From CAYNST01 sp964399955 (GTDB lineage Bacteria > Pseudomonadota > Gammaproteobacteria > Pseudomonadales > Cellvibrionaceae): DNA of 17,519 bases. Where the stretch lies: contig CAYNST010000068.1 of assembly GCA_964399955.1 (NCBI GenBank), positions 1 to 17,519 of the forward strand, written 5' to 3'. Both the position numbers and the translations under genes were made by a program. Below, one piece after another: positions 5,542-13,954 of this stretch. The first letter of the stretch is position 1. The number at the start of each line of letters is the position of its first letter. The notes under the pieces are model-generated. The model had not been told where the DNA came from and did no database searches. It saw only the letters and a program-made list of their open reading frames with translations.

Positions 5542-8508
5542 TCAACCTGCGTGAGGAAAGCGTTCCTGCTGGTGATCCAGCCACTGCAGCAAATCGGTCT
5601 CCGGCAGCGGCCGGGCAAAGAAATAGCCCTGAAAGATATTGCAGCCCAGGTCCTTCAGCCTGTCCAACTGCAACTGAGTTTCCACACCTTCTGCCACCAC
5701 CTGCAGGCCCATACTGTTGCCGATGGCAATCATGGACTCCACCAGCGGTTCACGGGCGGTGGTTTCCAGTGCATCAACAAAGGTTTTGTCGATCTTCAGG
5801 CGGTCCAGCGGCAAGTCGCGCAGATAGGCCAGGGAGGAGTAGCCGGTGCCAAAATCGTCCAGCGCTATGGTGAAACCGGCGCGACGCAGGGTGGCGAGTT
5901 TGGCAATCGTCTCTTTCACATCCGACAAGACGGCCGACTCGGTAATCTCCAAAGTAATGAGTCCGGGCGGGACGCCGACTTGCTCGACCAGCTCCAGCGT
6001 GAGGTCCACAAAGTCGGGCCGGGCAAATTGCCAGGGGGAAACGTTCACCGACAAATGGCCAAAAAAAGGCACCTGCTTCTGGCTCCAGTGCTTGCGCCGC
6101 AACAGCGCCTGCTGCAACACCCATTGGCCAATCGGGTTGATCAGCCCCGACTCCTCCGCTACGCGGATAAAGATATCAGGCGAAATCATGCCGCGCTCCG
6201 GGTGGGTCCAGCGCAATAAGGCCTCAGCCCCCACCAGACTGCCCAGAGCGTCTACCTGTGGCTGAAAGTACAGGCTGAACTCCTGGTTTTGCAGCGCGCT
6301 GCGCAGCCCTTTTTCGATCTGCATGCGCTCGTTGACCGCTTCGCGCATGGCCGGGGTGAACAACTGATAACTCCCGCGCCCGCAGTTCTTGGCCTGGTAG
6401 AGCGCAATGTCGGCACAGCGAAAGGTATCTACCGCCGTGCTGGCAAACTCCGGGATGAGCACCACCCCCATGGTACAGCCTACGTCCAGCAAATGCTCAC
6501 CCACCTGCACGGGCTGTTCCATCAAACGCATGATGGGTATGGCGATGGAGGCGATGTCGGCCTCGATATTCTCATTCAGCCCATGCACCACCACCGCAAA
6601 TTCGTCACCGCCGATGCGCGCGGCCATCATGTTCGGCGAAATGGCCTTATGCAACCTGCGGCCGAGACACCGCAACACATCGTCGCCTACGTCATGCCCC
6701 AGGGCGTCGTTGATCGTTTTGAAATGATCCAGATCTATCTGGATAAACGCCGAGGGTGAACGGCGAGTGGACGTTTTCAGCAGCTCTACCAGGTACTCGT
6801 TCAGCTCGATACGATTGGCGAGTCCGGTCAGGTGGTCTTGGTACGCCAGCTTGCGGATGGTCTTTTCGGCGTTCAGTCGCTGCAGCTCTGTCCCCGCACG
6901 AGAAACAAATATGTTAACGATCTCCTGCAACTGCTCGATGTGCTCCATGGCTTTTACATCCAGCACTACCAGCACGCCAATGGGTTGTTTGTGCTCGTCT
7001 TTTATGGCGGCACCCAGATAACTTTGCGCGTTGAGACGCTGCAGCATGCCCTGTCCGGGAAAGGCGTCCTGCACATCGCAGGCGACGGCATAGCTACCTT
7101 CCTGGAGAGCCATCTCCGAGGGCGTTCCTCGCAGCGGAAAGGCAAAGTTTTCTCCCAACTGCCCATCGTGGGCGGCCGCCAGCGTGTTGATGAAGGGCTC
7201 GCCGTCGCGGCTTGCCTTCAAACCAATGAACACGTATTTTTTTTGCAGCAACCGCGCAAGATAAACCACAATCTGCTTGAAAAACGCATGGCCCGTCTCC
7301 GCCGATACCGCCAGGGAGATAGTGCGAATGGCGTTCTCGGCAAACTGATTGGCGCTGACGTCTTCCAGCCGCACAACAAATTCTTCCAGTTGCTGCTGAG
7401 CATTGAAGATGGGAGAAAAGCCAAACTTGAGCCAGGTGTCTTGCACCATGTACAGGGCATCCACCGGTTGACCTGCGGGGAAAAAATAAGGGCCGTATTC
7501 GCGCGTCACACCCTGGGCCAGTGAGCGAATCAGCGCTTGGCGGTCCTCCCCCAATTGTTCCATCACACTTAGGAAGTTCACCTGCGTCACATCGCTCATC
7601 TCGCTCTTCATGCAGCGGACGCTTTCATCATTAACCTGCAGCGTCTGGCCCTTCAGGTCTACGATATGAATGGGCGTGGGTGCCTGCATGAACACCTGAG
7701 AAAGGCGCTGCATCTTGTCTTCGGCGCGCCGCCTCTGCAGAATTTCGCCTTGCATCTGCCGTTCACGCAGTGCCAAACGCTGACTGCGCCTGGCCGCGTC
7801 TATGGCCATGGCGACCGACATGCAAATCACGAAGAAGCTAAGCACAAAGCCCTGGAAGTACAGCCCTGCAATGGCGCCTGCATCTATCATTGCGCTGTAG
7901 GCAATGGCCAGCCCGTAGCAAATCAAAAACGCCAGGGAAACTCTGGCGCGGACCCTATTCAAGCGCCGCCAAACCCGCCAGGCGTAGGCTGCGCACAAAG
8001 TCCACAAGGCGAAGACAGACAGGTACCAGAAGTAGCTGATCAGACTGGGCTGTCCGCGAATATAGCTGAGCGAGCGCAACGGCTCCCATTCGAAGTGCAA
8101 AAGGAAGTGAATATCGGCAAAACGCGCCGAATAGGGTGAGGCGCGGTTGCCAACCACCAGGACCAGCAAGACGCAAGGCAAAAGAAACAGCATCCTTTTG
8201 CCCAGCAGCAAACGTTCACCATCAAACGCAAAAAATAGCAGCACGCCCAGGCTGACAACACTGGCAAAGTCTACCTGCCATTCAAGTGCCCGAGCGGCTG
8301 CGTGAAGATCTGCGGCTTGATAATAGAATGCCGTCGCCAGTTGAAAGCCCGCACCCGCAATGGCCACAACCGCCAAACCGCCGTAGATAAGCCGGTTATC
8401 ACGCGAGTGCGCAACCAATGTCACCGATGCCGACGCGCAACCGGCAACCAGCAGATAGCCCGCGGTGAGGTAAAACCATGTCACCACCCAAGGCAAAGAT
8501 TCTGTCAT
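5542..8508 (-). CDS. Membrane GGDEF-EAL protein with 7TM, PAS and GAF-like sensor regions
   Basis: A 988-residue cyclic-di-GMP protein. About seven hydrophobic helices lie within residues 8-236, followed by a short charged coil (240-268), a PAS-like region (about 270-385), a GAF-like region (about 395-545), GGDEF (about 550-715) and EAL (about 730-975). The GGDEF signature is intact (633-637), as is the metal and substrate region FIQIDLDHFKTINDALGH. The inhibitory RxxD site that normally precedes it is replaced by SPNM (624-627). The EAL residues needed for phosphodiesterase activity are all present: Glu762, Asn822, Glu854, Asp884 and Asp885 in DDFGTGYSS, Lys905, Glu940 and Gln960. It may make, break or switch between both activities. 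The ATG at 8508 has no clear ribosome site. It converges on zntB, and its signal is unknown. Confidence 0.93.
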   Translation of the reverse strand: MTESLPWVVTWFYLTAGYLLVAGCASASVTLVAHSRDNRLIYGGLAVVAIAGAGFQLATAFYYQAADLHAAARALEWQVDFASVVSLGVLLFFAFDGERLLLGKRMLFLLPCVLLVLVVGNRASPYSARFADIHFLLHFEWEPLRSLSYIRGQPSLISYFWYLSVFALWTLCAAYAWRVWRRLNRVRARVSLAFLICYGLAIAYSAMIDAGAIAGLYFQGFVLSFFVICMSVAMAIDAARRSQRLALRERQMQGEILQRRRAEDKMQRLSQVFMQAPTPIHIVDLKGQTLQVNDESVRCMKSEMSDVTQVNFLSVMEQLGEDRQALIRSLAQGVTREYGPYFFPAGQPVDALYMVQDTWLKFGFSPIFNAQQQLEEFVVRLEDVSANQFAENAIRTISLAVSAETGHAFFKQIVVYLARLLQKKYVFIGLKASRDGEPFINTLAAAHDGQLGENFAFPLRGTPSEMALQEGSYAVACDVQDAFPGQGMLQRLNAQSYLGAAIKDEHKQPIGVLVVLDVKAMEHIEQLQEIVNIFVSRAGTELQRLNAEKTIRKLAYQDHLTGLANRIELNEYLVELLKTSTRRSPSAFIQIDLDHFKTINDALGHDVGDDVLRCLGRRLHKAISPNMMAARIGGDEFAVVVHGLNENIEADIASIAIPIMRLMEQPVQVGEHLLDVGCTMGVVLIPEFASTAVDTFRCADIALYQAKNCGRGSYQLFTPAMREAVNERMQIEKGLRSALQNQEFSLYFQPQVDALGSLVGAEALLRWTHPERGMISPDIFIRVAEESGLINPIGQWVLQQALLRRKHWSQKQVPFFGHLSVNVSPWQFARPDFVDLTLELVEQVGVPPGLITLEITESAVLSDVKETIAKLATLRRAGFTIALDDFGTGYSSLAYLRDLPLDRLKIDKTFVDALETTAREPLVESMIAIGNSMGLQVVAEGVETQLQLDRLKDLGCNIFQGYFFARPLPETDLLQWLDHQQERFPHAG

Positions 8509-8574
8509 ACCAAAGGCTAATTGTTAATTTTTGTACATTAACCATAGCCGGTGTTGGCGGATAAGGCCAAGGCT

Positions 8575-8583
8575 GGGGGGGGG
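8575..8583. repeat. Homopolymer of nine G (C9 on the gene strand)
   Basis: An uninterrupted G9 tract lies 66-74 nt upstream of the GGDEF-EAL start codon. A weak possible promoter reading toward that gene (TTGGCC, then TATGGT) lies between the tract and the gene. Such tracts can vary in length by slippage, and they are also common sites of sequencing error. Confidence 0.7.
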
Positions 8584-8649
8584 ATGGCCTTAGCAGATGA
8601 TCTTGCTCAGCTTTCACAGCAGTTGATGGGGAAACCTGCACTTCCAATG

Positions 8650-8674
8650 AAAAACCCGCCAAAGGCGGGCTTTT
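8650..8674 (-). terminator. Intrinsic terminator of the Ig-like lipoprotein gene
   Basis: CCCGCC (8655-8660) and GGCGGG (8664-8669) pair around an AAA loop. On the - strand the stem is followed by TTTTT, and it lies about 30 nt past the TAA at 8702-8704. The + strand side ends in CTTTT, but no + strand gene precedes it. It separates the lipoprotein transcript from the GGDEF-EAL gene. Confidence 0.85.
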
Positions 8675-8701
8675 AAATGTTTTCAAACTCACCGAGCCGA
8701 T

Positions 8702-10462
8702 TTACTGCTCTGCTTCTACCTCTGCCGCTTCTACTACTATCCTCCAGCTCGTCTCAAACAGGGCCGTAGGCGTGGTGATCGTCAGATACAGTTTTTCGAC
8801 ACCGGCGGTGTTAGGCGCTTTATAGTCGATTGAGTAAGGGCCAGTAGGTTCGACCTCGTTGCCGATGACCCAGTTACTTGTGCCTCGCAGAGACCCGGCG
8901 CTGACAGAAAAGCTTACTTCTGTGCCGTTTGGCAGCGGGTTGCCGGTCAAGCAAACGTGTCCGGGGTTCTCCGCGCTGGAATTGCCGTCTGACAAAAAGA
9001 GGTTATTCAGCTCCACTGTGCCTTCTACGCCAATGGTGATGTCAGCAAAATCACCCAGATTACAAATTGTCGGGGTTTTACCCTTAGCCACAAAAATCGT
9101 AGTCTGCGCGGCTAAATCGACGTAACTGCGGCTACCGCACTGGCTTGAGTGCTGGCAGTTTGGCCCGTTCCATGAGCCGTCACCGACGGAGCGGCCCGGT
9201 CCATTGTCGGTATTCACAAAGTGCTCGCCGGCATCGTATTCGCCGTTTTCGTTATTATCAGAGAAGGGCTCTCCTAAATCGTGGACATCCACATCAAACA
9301 CATCGCCGTCATCAAAAAGATAATTGCCATTATTGTCGACAAAGTATTCACTGCCCTTGACCACAGCCAGGATCTGCACTCTACCGTCATCAGGCTGACG
9401 CCCGTCGGGTTTCCATGTGACAGTACAGGTGTTGTCTACAGTAACGCAGGAAGGTGAGATTGCACCGCCTTCCTGACTGAAGAAATTTACTTTAGTACCG
9501 TCCAAAACTGGGTTGCCTGAGCGATCCGTCACCGCGACTGTGACTTCAGTTGTTTCCTCGTTGATGCGGCCCCAGGCATCGGGGTTGAACACGCTCAAAC
9601 CAATATTGAAATGACCCGCCAACGGCAGTCCAGTGGCCACCAATAGCCCGCCAGAGTATGCCTCGGCCTGCGTACCCACGTGCGTCGCAACTACGGTCAC
9701 CAGATTGGGAACGGTGCCGGACTGCACCCGCGCAGTGACCATGCCACTGCTGTCCGATACCGCTGAGGTTTCGACTAAACGCACGCCGCCTGCGGCGCCT
9801 TCAAGGCGGAACTCCACATGTTCGCCTGCCACACCCTCAGACCAGTAGCCACCAACCTGGAAGCTAACACTTGCTGTTTCAACACCGCCGGTGCCACGAA
9901 TAGCAATTTGCTCCGGACTGCTGTTCGCCCACTCGATGTAGGAAACCTGATTCTCAACCACAGTAACCGCACCGGAAGCCCCATAGGTGTCTGTGCCATC
10001 GGTTCCGGTGAACTGTATGTGGTCCTGTCCTGTACAGCTCACCACCGAATAATTGAAACTGACGCTCTGGCTCATCACCACCGGACCGTTCAAGGTGGAA
10101 GCGTTTGAGTCCAGGCAGGGCGAAGTCGCAGTCCAGTTGCCCGGCACGGCCATGGCTGAGCCGTCAGCGTCCTCAAAAGTCAACGTAATGGCAGTGGAGC
10201 CACCCAGTGAGAGGGTGGAGCTGGCCATATCAACGCTGACCGTTACTCCGTTGGGGTTAACGCCACCCGAAGACGAAGACGAGCTTGAGGATGACGAAGA
10301 ACCGGCACCGCTGGAGGACGAGCTGGAACCAGTGGACAGAGGCTGAGCTGTCAAACTGTTGTTTTTGCTTCCGTCGCCACAGCCGGTAAGCAGCAGCAGG
10401 GCCGAGATACAGCTAAGAGTTGTCAACCGGCCAGGCAGGCTGCCGAATCGTGTCGCAGGCAT
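8702..10462 (-). CDS. Outer-membrane lipoprotein with polyserine linker and Ig-like repeats
   Basis: A 586-residue exported lipoprotein. The signal ends in the lipobox LTGC with Cys28; the next residue is Gly, not Asp, so outer-membrane sorting is expected. Residues 46-65 are a linker of serine blocks (6 and 11 Ser) around GAG. From about 70 onward the protein is beta-rich and divides into Ig-like segments, probably related to Big_1/invasin-type domains, at roughly 72-170, 173-275, 285-370 and 450-580. Residues 376-412 are Asp, Asn and Gly-rich (DNNGNYLFDDGD and DNNENGEYDAGE), which suggests calcium binding. Eight Cys follow Cys28, several close together. AAAGGGA precedes the ATG by 7 nt. It probably acts in surface adhesion or carbohydrate contact, but no catalytic domain is visible. 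Confidence 0.85.
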   Translation of the reverse strand: MPATRFGSLPGRLTTLSCISALLLLTGCGDGSKNNSLTAQPLSTGSSSSSSGAGSSSSSSSSSSSGGVNPNGVTVSVDMASSTLSLGGSTAITLTFEDADGSAMAVPGNWTATSPCLDSNASTLNGPVVMSQSVSFNYSVVSCTGQDHIQFTGTDGTDTYGASGAVTVVENQVSYIEWANSSPEQIAIRGTGGVETASVSFQVGGYWSEGVAGEHVEFRLEGAAGGVRLVETSAVSDSSGMVTARVQSGTVPNLVTVVATHVGTQAEAYSGGLLVATGLPLAGHFNIGLSVFNPDAWGRINEETTEVTVAVTDRSGNPVLDGTKVNFFSQEGGAISPSCVTVDNTCTVTWKPDGRQPDDGRVQILAVVKGSEYFVDNNGNYLFDDGDVFDVDVHDLGEPFSDNNENGEYDAGEHFVNTDNGPGRSVGDGSWNGPNCQHSSQCGSRSYVDLAAQTTIFVAKGKTPTICNLGDFADITIGVEGTVELNNLFLSDGNSSAENPGHVCLTGNPLPNGTEVSFSVSAGSLRGTSNWVIGNEVEPTGPYSIDYKAPNTAGVEKLYLTITTPTALFETSWRIVVEAAEVEAEQ

Positions 10463-10713
10463 AATATGTCCCTTTGTTTTTTATTGAATGGCATCATTTT
10501 GATGCGGTTCCATCTGAGCAGATCTGAAAAATCGGTCAGTTTTCAGAGTTTAAAGCCATAGGCGGCAAATTCCCAGAGCGGATCCCGAACGGATTAATCG
10601 ATTTAAGGCTAGTTGTCGTACTCGGCTAAATCAAGGCGGCAGGCAGGCGTGACGGGTCATCTTTAAAAAGGGGCAGGAGACAGAGAAGCCATACGGCGTA
10701 TCATCCCTTGCTG
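10463..10713. other. Intergenic region upstream of the Ig-like lipoprotein gene
   Basis: No gene was seen. The region is more AT-rich near the lipoprotein start. CTGAAAA (10524-10530) and TTTTCAG (10540-10546) form an inverted repeat with a 9-nt spacer, and next to it ATCTG/CAGAT forms another short one around 10512-10523. These could be operator sites. I could not define a promoter: TTGATT and other -35-like boxes lack a good -10 partner. Confidence 0.4.
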
Positions 10714-10755
10714 GCAAAGCCTGCAGGGCCGGCTGAATGGCCCTGCAGGCTTTGC
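10714..10755 (-). terminator. Perfect 17-bp inverted repeat just after the lactonase gene
   Basis: Positions 10714-10730 and 10739-10755 are exact reverse complements around an 8-nt loop. The hairpin begins 6 nt past the lactonase stop codon, so it probably forms the 3' end of that mRNA. The T-rich run lies before the stem on the - strand (between stop and hairpin). What follows is CAGCAAGGG, so it is not a textbook intrinsic terminator. Confidence 0.6.
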
Positions 10756-10761
10756 AAAAAA

Positions 10762-11916
10762 TTACATCTCGAAGCGGCCCAGAAAGGTGGCCTGAGGCAG
10801 CTCAACCTCTTGGCCGGTGGGCGTCAGGGTGCCGTCTTCCTTTATGCTGAAGACCACGATGTTGTGACTCTCCTGATTGGCCACCAGCAGTGTTTGCGCC
10901 TCCTCCAGAACCAGAAAATGGCGTGGCACTTCACCACCCACAGGCTCTGTTTCCAGCAGTTCCAGCAAGCCGTCTTCTTCAATGGCAAAAACAGCGATGC
11001 TGTTGTGGCCGCGGTTGGACGCGTATAAAAAGCGGCCGTCGCTGGTAACATGGATATGGGCCGCGTGGCTGTCGTCGGAAAAATCGCCCGGCAGGGTGCT
11101 GATGCGCTGGACTTCCTGAAGCGTGCCGTCGTCGGACTGCTCCGCCACGGTGATGGTATTGCTCAGTTCGTTCAGCACATAAACCAGCGACTGGTTTGGA
11201 TGAAAAAACATGTGGCGCGGACCGTCACCCGGAGCCAGCTTCAGCGCCGTGCGTCCGCTGCCCGCTCGGCCGCGCTCGGCGTCAAAAGGGTAGACCTTGA
11301 TCTCGTCAATGCCCAGGTCCACCGCGTACAGAAACGGCTTGCGCTCGTCCCATTGCACCCAATGAGCGTGGGGGGCTTCCTGTCGGTCCGCGTTGGGACC
11401 ACTGCCACTGTGCTGCAACAGCTGCGGGTTGGGCTGCGCCACTTTGTCTTCAGAGAGGCGGAAGATAGATACATTGCCGCCCATATAGTTGGCCGTTGCC
11501 ACAAATTGCTGATCGGGGCTGACGGCCACGTAGCAGGGCGATGCGCCTCCGGTTTCAACGCTGCTCATTTCGGTGATGCGCCCGTCTGGCTCCACGCGGT
11601 AGGTTGTCAGCATGCCCTCGCCGGTCTCATTGACGGCATAAAGACGATCCTGTACCTCGGTGCTGAGAAAAGACGGGTTGTCAGCGCGCCCCAAAAGCTG
11701 TGGCCCGCTCAATTGGCCGGACTGCGGGTTTAGCTGCAGCTGATAAATGCCCTCACTGCCCTTCTGTGAATAGGTTCCCACGACAAGATTCACGTTTTCA
11801 CTCCCCCGATCGAATCGCTCCGAAATATTGGCACAACCGGTCACAACGCCCAGCATAGCGGCAGCGAGCACAGGTTTTGCCCATTGGGCGCAGATTGTTG
11901 TTACAGACATTTGCAC
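10762..11916 (-). CDS. Lipoprotein beta-propeller lactonase (6-phosphogluconolactonase fold)
   Basis: A 384-residue protein of the seven-bladed beta-propeller lactonase family, whose known bacterial member hydrolyses 6-phosphogluconolactone. Blade motifs recur: NLVVGTYSQ, VAVSPDQQFVATANY, GDGPRHMFFHPNQSLVYVLNE, HIHVTSDGRFLYASNRG and VPRHFLVLEEAQTLLVAN. I choose the GTG at 11916, because AAGGAG (11923-11928) lies 6 nt before it; an ATG two codons later (11910) would put the ribosome site 12 nt away. The N-terminus is a lipoprotein signal ending in VTGC (Cys28) with Ala next, so the protein should be anchored in the outer membrane. A true 6-phosphogluconolactonase acts in the cytoplasm, so the substrate is probably different. 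It lies 58 nt behind fghA and may share its transcript. Confidence 0.88.
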   Translation of the reverse strand: MQMSVTTICAQWAKPVLAAAMLGVVTGCANISERFDRGSENVNLVVGTYSQKGSEGIYQLQLNPQSGQLSGPQLLGRADNPSFLSTEVQDRLYAVNETGEGMLTTYRVEPDGRITEMSSVETGGASPCYVAVSPDQQFVATANYMGGNVSIFRLSEDKVAQPNPQLLQHSGSGPNADRQEAPHAHWVQWDERKPFLYAVDLGIDEIKVYPFDAERGRAGSGRTALKLAPGDGPRHMFFHPNQSLVYVLNELSNTITVAEQSDDGTLQEVQRISTLPGDFSDDSHAAHIHVTSDGRFLYASNRGHNSIAVFAIEEDGLLELLETEPVGGEVPRHFLVLEEAQTLLVANQESHNIVVFSIKEDGTLTPTGQEVELPQATFLGRFEM

Positions 11917-11974
11917 ATTTGACTCCTTGTGGTTGTTTAAAGCCTCAACCGCCCTTACGCGTGGGCAGTTGCCC

Positions 11975-12811
11975 TCACCCCAACAGGTGACGGGCGTGAT
12001 ACTCGATATGCTCACCGATGAAACTGGCAATGAAAAAATAACTGTGGTCGTAGCCCGACCGCAGGCGAAACTCCAGCGGATGTTGATGCTCCCGGCAGGT
12101 CGCCTGCAGGCGCTCGGGTTGGAGCTGGTCCCAAAAGGTGTCCTGGTCGCCCTGCTCTACCAGTAACGGCTGCTTGTCCCGGCACCCGGCGATGAGTGCG
12201 CAGGTGTCGTAAGCCGCCCATGCACTGCGATCGTCGCCCAGCAAATAACCAAAGCCTTTTTGCCCCCAGGGCGCGTTGCTGGGCGCGCAGATGGGCGCAA
12301 AGGCGGACACCGACCGGTATTGACCGGGATTTTTAAGGGCAATGGTCAACGCACCGTGCCCGCCCATGGAGTGGCCCATGATGGACTTGTCCGCCACCAC
12401 CGGCAGGTGCTGCTCAACCAGAGCCGGCAGCTCTTTCTGAATATACGAATACATCCGGTAGTGTTGGTGCCAGGGCTCGCGGGTGGCATCCACATAGAAG
12501 CCCGCGCCCTTGCCAAAATCCCAGCCGCCGTCCGGATCGCCGGGTACCTGATCGCCGCGCGGCGAGGTGTCCGGCACAATTAAGGCCACCCCCCAGTCCG
12601 CTGCGTGTTGCTGAGCACCGGCCTTGTGCACGAAGTTTTCATCGGTGCAGGTCAGGCCGGACAACCAGTAGATGGCCGGCACCGGTTTGTCGGCGCTGGC
12701 TCCCGGTGGCAGGTAGACTGAAAAGCGCATGTTGCAGTTGAGCTCTGTGGAGGCGTGTTCGTAGCGCAACTGCAGGCCGCCAAAGCTTTTGTTTTGACTG
12801 ATCAGTTCCAT
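11975..12811 (-). CDS. fghA: S-formylglutathione hydrolase
   Basis: This cytoplasmic alpha/beta hydrolase splits S-formylglutathione into glutathione and formate, the second step of glutathione-dependent formaldehyde removal. The 278 residues match the esterase D/FghA family in length and motifs. The nucleophile is Ser148 in MGHSMGGHGAL, the acid is probably Asp224 in EQGDQDTFW, and the base is His256 in GYDHSYFF. LSGLTCTDENF (50-60) is the family's conserved oxyanion region. GAGGAG lies 7 nt before the ATG. It follows the dehydrogenase by only 12 nt, so the two are surely one operon. Confidence 0.97.
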   Translation of the reverse strand: MELISQNKSFGGLQLRYEHASTELNCNMRFSVYLPPGASADKPVPAIYWLSGLTCTDENFVHKAGAQQHAADWGVALIVPDTSPRGDQVPGDPDGGWDFGKGAGFYVDATREPWHQHYRMYSYIQKELPALVEQHLPVVADKSIMGHSMGGHGALTIALKNPGQYRSVSAFAPICAPSNAPWGQKGFGYLLGDDRSAWAAYDTCALIAGCRDKQPLLVEQGDQDTFWDQLQPERLQATCREHQHPLEFRLRSGYDHSYFFIASFIGEHIEYHARHLLG

Positions 12812-12823
12812 CGATAAACTCCT

Positions 12824-13930
12824 CTAATAGACCACCACCGAGCGAATGCTCTCGCCGCGGTGCATCAGCTCAAACGCGTTATTGATATCGTCGAGCGGCA
12901 GGGTATGGGTGATCAAATCGTCTATATTGACCCGGCCCTCCATGTACCAGTCGACAATCCTGGGCACATCGGTGCGACCGCGAGCGCCGCCAAACGCGGT
13001 GCCGCGCCAGGACCGGCCGGTAACCAGCTGAAACGGCCGGGTGGAGATCTCCTGCCCGGCACCCGCTACGCCAATGATGCAGCTTTGGCCCCAACCCTTG
13101 TGGCAGCATTCCAGCGCCTGGCGCATGACTTTCGTGTTGCCGATGCACTCGAAGCTGTAATCCACCCCACCGCCGGTCATCTGCACCAGGGTGTCCACCA
13201 CATTGTCCACGTTTTTGGGATTGACGAAGTCCGTCATGCCAAACTGGCGGCCCAGGGCCTCACGCTCCGGGTTCAGATCCACACCAATAATGCGCGAGGC
13301 GCCCACCATCTTCGCACCCTGAATTACGTTTAGACCAATGCCACCCAAACCGAACACCGCCACCGTGCTGCCGGCTTCCACCTTCATGGTGAAAATTACC
13401 GCGCCCAAGCCCGTGGTCACGCCACAGCCGATGTAACACACCTTGTCAAAAGGCGCATCTTCACGGATTTTGGCCAGGGCAATTTCCGGCAAGACGCTGT
13501 AGTTGGAAAAGGTAGAGCAGCCCATGTAGTGCAGAATCGGCTTGCCGTCCAGGCTGAAGCGGCTGGTGCCGTCGGGCATCACGCCTGCGCCCTGGGTGGT
13601 GCGAATGGCCTGGCAGAGGTTGGTCTTTGGGTGCAGGCAATAATCGCACTGGCGGCATTCCGGGGTGTAGAGCGGGATGACATGGTCGCCCTTTTTCAGT
13701 GACGTCACCCCCGGCCCTACATCCACCACCACACCGGCACCTTCATGGCCGAGAATGGCCGGGAACTGGCCCTCGGGGTCGTCGCCGGACAGGGTAAAGG
13801 CGTCGGTGTGGCAGACGCCGGTGGCTTTCATCTCTACTAAGACTTCGCCGGCCTTGGGGCCCTCCAGGTCCACCTCCACCACTTCCAGGGGTTTGCCGGC
13901 CGCAAAAGCGACCGCAGCGCGGGTTTTCAT
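12824..13930 (-). CDS. frmA: S-(hydroxymethyl)glutathione dehydrogenase (class III alcohol dehydrogenase)
   Basis: Also called adhC. It oxidises S-hydroxymethylglutathione, formed from formaldehyde and glutathione, to S-formylglutathione with NAD. The protein has 368 residues, normal for class III. Catalytic zinc ligands are Cys40 (GVCHTDAF), His62 (GHEGAG) and Cys169 (IGCGVTTG). Structural zinc ligands are Cys92, 95, 98 and 106. The NAD fold shows GLGGIG (194-199) and Asp218. GGAG lies 7 nt before the ATG. No frmR-type regulator lies next to it, but the promoter region carries an inverted repeat (13955-13984). It starts the frmA-fghA unit. Confidence 0.97.
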   Translation of the reverse strand: MKTRAAVAFAAGKPLEVVEVDLEGPKAGEVLVEMKATGVCHTDAFTLSGDDPEGQFPAILGHEGAGVVVDVGPGVTSLKKGDHVIPLYTPECRQCDYCLHPKTNLCQAIRTTQGAGVMPDGTSRFSLDGKPILHYMGCSTFSNYSVLPEIALAKIREDAPFDKVCYIGCGVTTGLGAVIFTMKVEAGSTVAVFGLGGIGLNVIQGAKMVGASRIIGVDLNPEREALGRQFGMTDFVNPKNVDNVVDTLVQMTGGGVDYSFECIGNTKVMRQALECCHKGWGQSCIIGVAGAGQEISTRPFQLVTGRSWRGTAFGGARGRTDVPRIVDWYMEGRVNIDDLITHTLPLDDINNAFELMHRGESIRSVVVY

Positions 13931-13954
13931 GGGCTATCTCCGGTTGTGTGCGTT

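Noticed and set aside
5416..6219. 267-residue + strand frame overlapping the ends of zntB and the GGDEF-EAL gene
   Set aside because: It is antisense to the conserved EAL domain, lacks a ribosome site and reads as Gln-rich low-information sequence.
11917..11974. Separate promoter or terminator between fghA and the lactonase gene
   Set aside because: Only short GGGC/GCCC pairings are present, with no T tract and no paired -35 and -10, so a shared transcript is simpler.
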